64,000 nt of DNA, from NCBI GenBank assembly GCA_963971305.1, contig OZ020303.1:41032106-41096105 (forward strand), in the 5' to 3' direction. How positions within the stretch are numbered: the first letter of the stretch is position 1; the number at the start of each line of letters is the position of its first letter. A program made the translations under genes and the position numbers. This DNA is from Arcuatula senhousia (lineage: Eukaryota; Mollusca; Bivalvia; Mytilida; Mytilidae). Shown one piece after another: positions 59,801 through 62,800 of the stretch. The notes beneath the pieces were generated by a model. That model had not been told where the DNA came from. It saw only the letters and a list, made by a program, of their open reading frames with translations, and did not search any database.

Positions 59801-62800
59801 TAAAACTTTCATCATACTTTGAATTGCCTTAAAAATTCTATTCTAGTTAATAACATTTCTCTTATAATATATAATCAAATCTTTGCTTGATGTGTTTTTA
59901 GATAGCATTAAAGTGTGCGGATATATGTAATCCATGCAGGGATTGGTCGGTCAGTAAAATATGGAGTGAACGAGTCTGTGATGAATTCTTTAGACAAGGT
60001 GAGTTGTTTTTCCTTCCCTTCTACTTTCAGTCAATGTATCTTTACACTCTGTCTTGTAAATAATGCTTCATACATTATATCTTTCACAATTGGGCATGAG
60101 GCTCAATGGTGACTCACACAACTCACACATTCATAATTGGAGAGGAACTCGCATAATTCCCTATCCAAAATAAACAGAAGTATTATAGGTTCTTACATAG
60201 TTCTTGGAAAAGACCAGCTGTTCTTTCACCTTGGGATAGAATTTGTTTCGACTTTTAGCGATACGAGCACAGCTAAAAGAGATCTTTACGTGATTTTTTT
60301 CACGTGAATTTCATGTTAAATTGCTTGTTTAACGTGAAATTCGCATTAAGTAATTTCATGTGAATTTCACGTGAACAAAATTTCCCTGTGTACCCTTTAT
60401 AGTGGATTTTGCCAACATTAATTCAAAGTTTAAATTGTACATTAATATATAATTGCTTTAATTAAACAACTTTATACACTTTGAATTTTAAAATTTTTAA
60501 TCCGAACTATAAAGATTTGAATACTGATGGTGTTATAACTGAACAATAGAGTTATTCACTCTGAAGCTGTTTATCAGGCCCAGGCACCACAAAACAACAA
60601 GTCTTTAAATTCTTAGTAAACACAAAGAGTTAAGAATATCCTCAGACTTAAATATATTTTTAAAGTTTTGTGGAAACAGGCTTTGGCTTGATTTTGGAAG
60701 CAAACTGCAAATTTTGAACTAACCTGATTTAAATTTTTCAAACTTTTTACTTTAATTTTGTACTTTAAAATATGTTTTTAGAGGGTTAATGAATTTGACG
60801 AATCGTTAGGTCTTACTCAAATTTCATTTTCATAGACTTTGCTAATTGGAACAGCTTACAATCATCTTTTTGGGTGAAAAAAAAATCATTCAAATAAAGT
60901 GAACTTTCTGCACCCATGATAAATGTGTAGCATCTGATTTCTGGTCATAACCTATTTTTGCATGTCTGTATTGCACTTAATTTAGAATTAGCCTCCAAAA
61001 TCTTATTGATAGCTTTCATGATTAATATCTGTGGCAAGAAATGTTGGTAATAATTGAATCAAAACGTCAGAGTTATGATTTTACCATGAATGAAGCCTGA
61101 GCTGAGCCTGTTAAATATAGCGTTAATGAAAACATTAATTTAATAAATGGGTTAGCAATAATCAAAATGTACATTAGGTTATGCCAAAAATTTGTCTCGA
61201 CTATAAAGATAACATGCTAAGTTATTTTGATCATGATGCCTTTTATTGTTGGGCAGTAAAAGTTATGGACATATTATCTTTCGGTCTGTCTGTCTGTTTG
61301 TTAGGTTTATTTTTAAGATAAGTTCGTGGTAACTGTAAGCTTGATGTATATGAAATTTTGACCATCTTTTTAGAAAACACATTCAAGCAAACATTATGCA
61401 ATAATTTATTCCGGTCAGACCACTGGTGTCTCTTACATCAATGTTCCTGGTTTGGTGTTTGCTTGTTAGGTTTTGTGATCAATCTCTGTTGGGGTCTGAG
61501 TGGCAGAGAGGTCTAAGGAGCCGGTTTTAATACCTCACTATGTATCACAATTCTAATACATCTCAGGTTTTTTTTAGTCCCATTGTATTTTACACAACTG
61601 TATGTAATTAGGTTTGCCAGTTACCTGCCCAAGGTTGGTGGTTTCCTCCACCATTAACACTGACTGCCAAATATAATCCAGATGCATGGAAAAGGGTGTC
61701 AAACCCTAACTCCAAAGCAACCACCCAATCACTGTACTGTTGTTGTAATATTAAAGATTCTATTGACATAATTTAAGGGGTTGACCTGGGATAAAATAAC
61801 AATTCTCTCCCCGATCTTAGCTACACCCAGGTCTCAGATCATGTGAATTGTTGCTGATATTTGTGTTATATTTTATCAACATCCTTCCTTTTTATACCCC
61901 TGAGGTCCTTCCGTCAGTAAGCAACATTACTTGAAATTTGGTATATGTCTTCAGTATGAGGTCCTTTATCAGGAGTTTTGAAATTGGGTATGTTAGACAT
62001 CTACTTCCTATTAACTGATTTTTCAACATTACTGGTCAATTGTTGAATTTTTCGTGACATTTTTCTCAGAAACTACATATCTAGGTGACTTAAAATTTGG
62101 TGTATGTGTTCAGTATGAGGTTCTTTGATAGTGCTGAAATGATGTCTACCGCCTGTTTACCGACTTAGTCAATTTTCAAATTTCTGTTCAATTGTTGAAA
62201 ATTTTCATTACAGTTTACTCTACCACCATTCATCACATGGACTTTATATTTGGTATATGAGTTCTGTATTGCGGGTATCCAAATTATGTCTGTCACTCGG
62301 ATATCAACTTCCTGTTAAGCAGCATAGTTAATTTAGGGGGTAGCAGGGGTATACTTAGTGAGTAGTAGCGCACAGATTCTTTTTTGGTACTTTTTAAACT
62401 TAATACTTAACCAGAAATATGAATATGAATGGCCTTACTGAAATATTGATCAGTTAAAAGTAGCACTAACTTGTCATCTAATTATTAACAGTGACCAAAA
62501 CCATTATCTCTGCTTGATTTCACCCCCTGATTATCTGGACAAGTTCAAACCATAATTGTTTTCTTAATGCAAGCGTCTTTTACAAATCAAATTACTCCTG
62601 CACTTGCTGTGACATTTTCTAGTCTCAAGTTTGACCAGGAAGCCAAGGAGTTTTGAGACATCTAAATTATCTGAAGAATCTATTGATTTGAACTATGAAT
62701 ATGTGGATGTATATTCATCAGTTTATGATAGATTTAGCTGGAAAGTACACCAATTTCAATCATGCTTTACAATTGGCATATGTTCTGTTACAGTTATCTC

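Noticed and set aside
61490..61530. Functional tRNA gene
   Set aside because: Only the head resembles a tRNA. No intact acceptor stem or anticodon arm is found; the rest is a SINE body.
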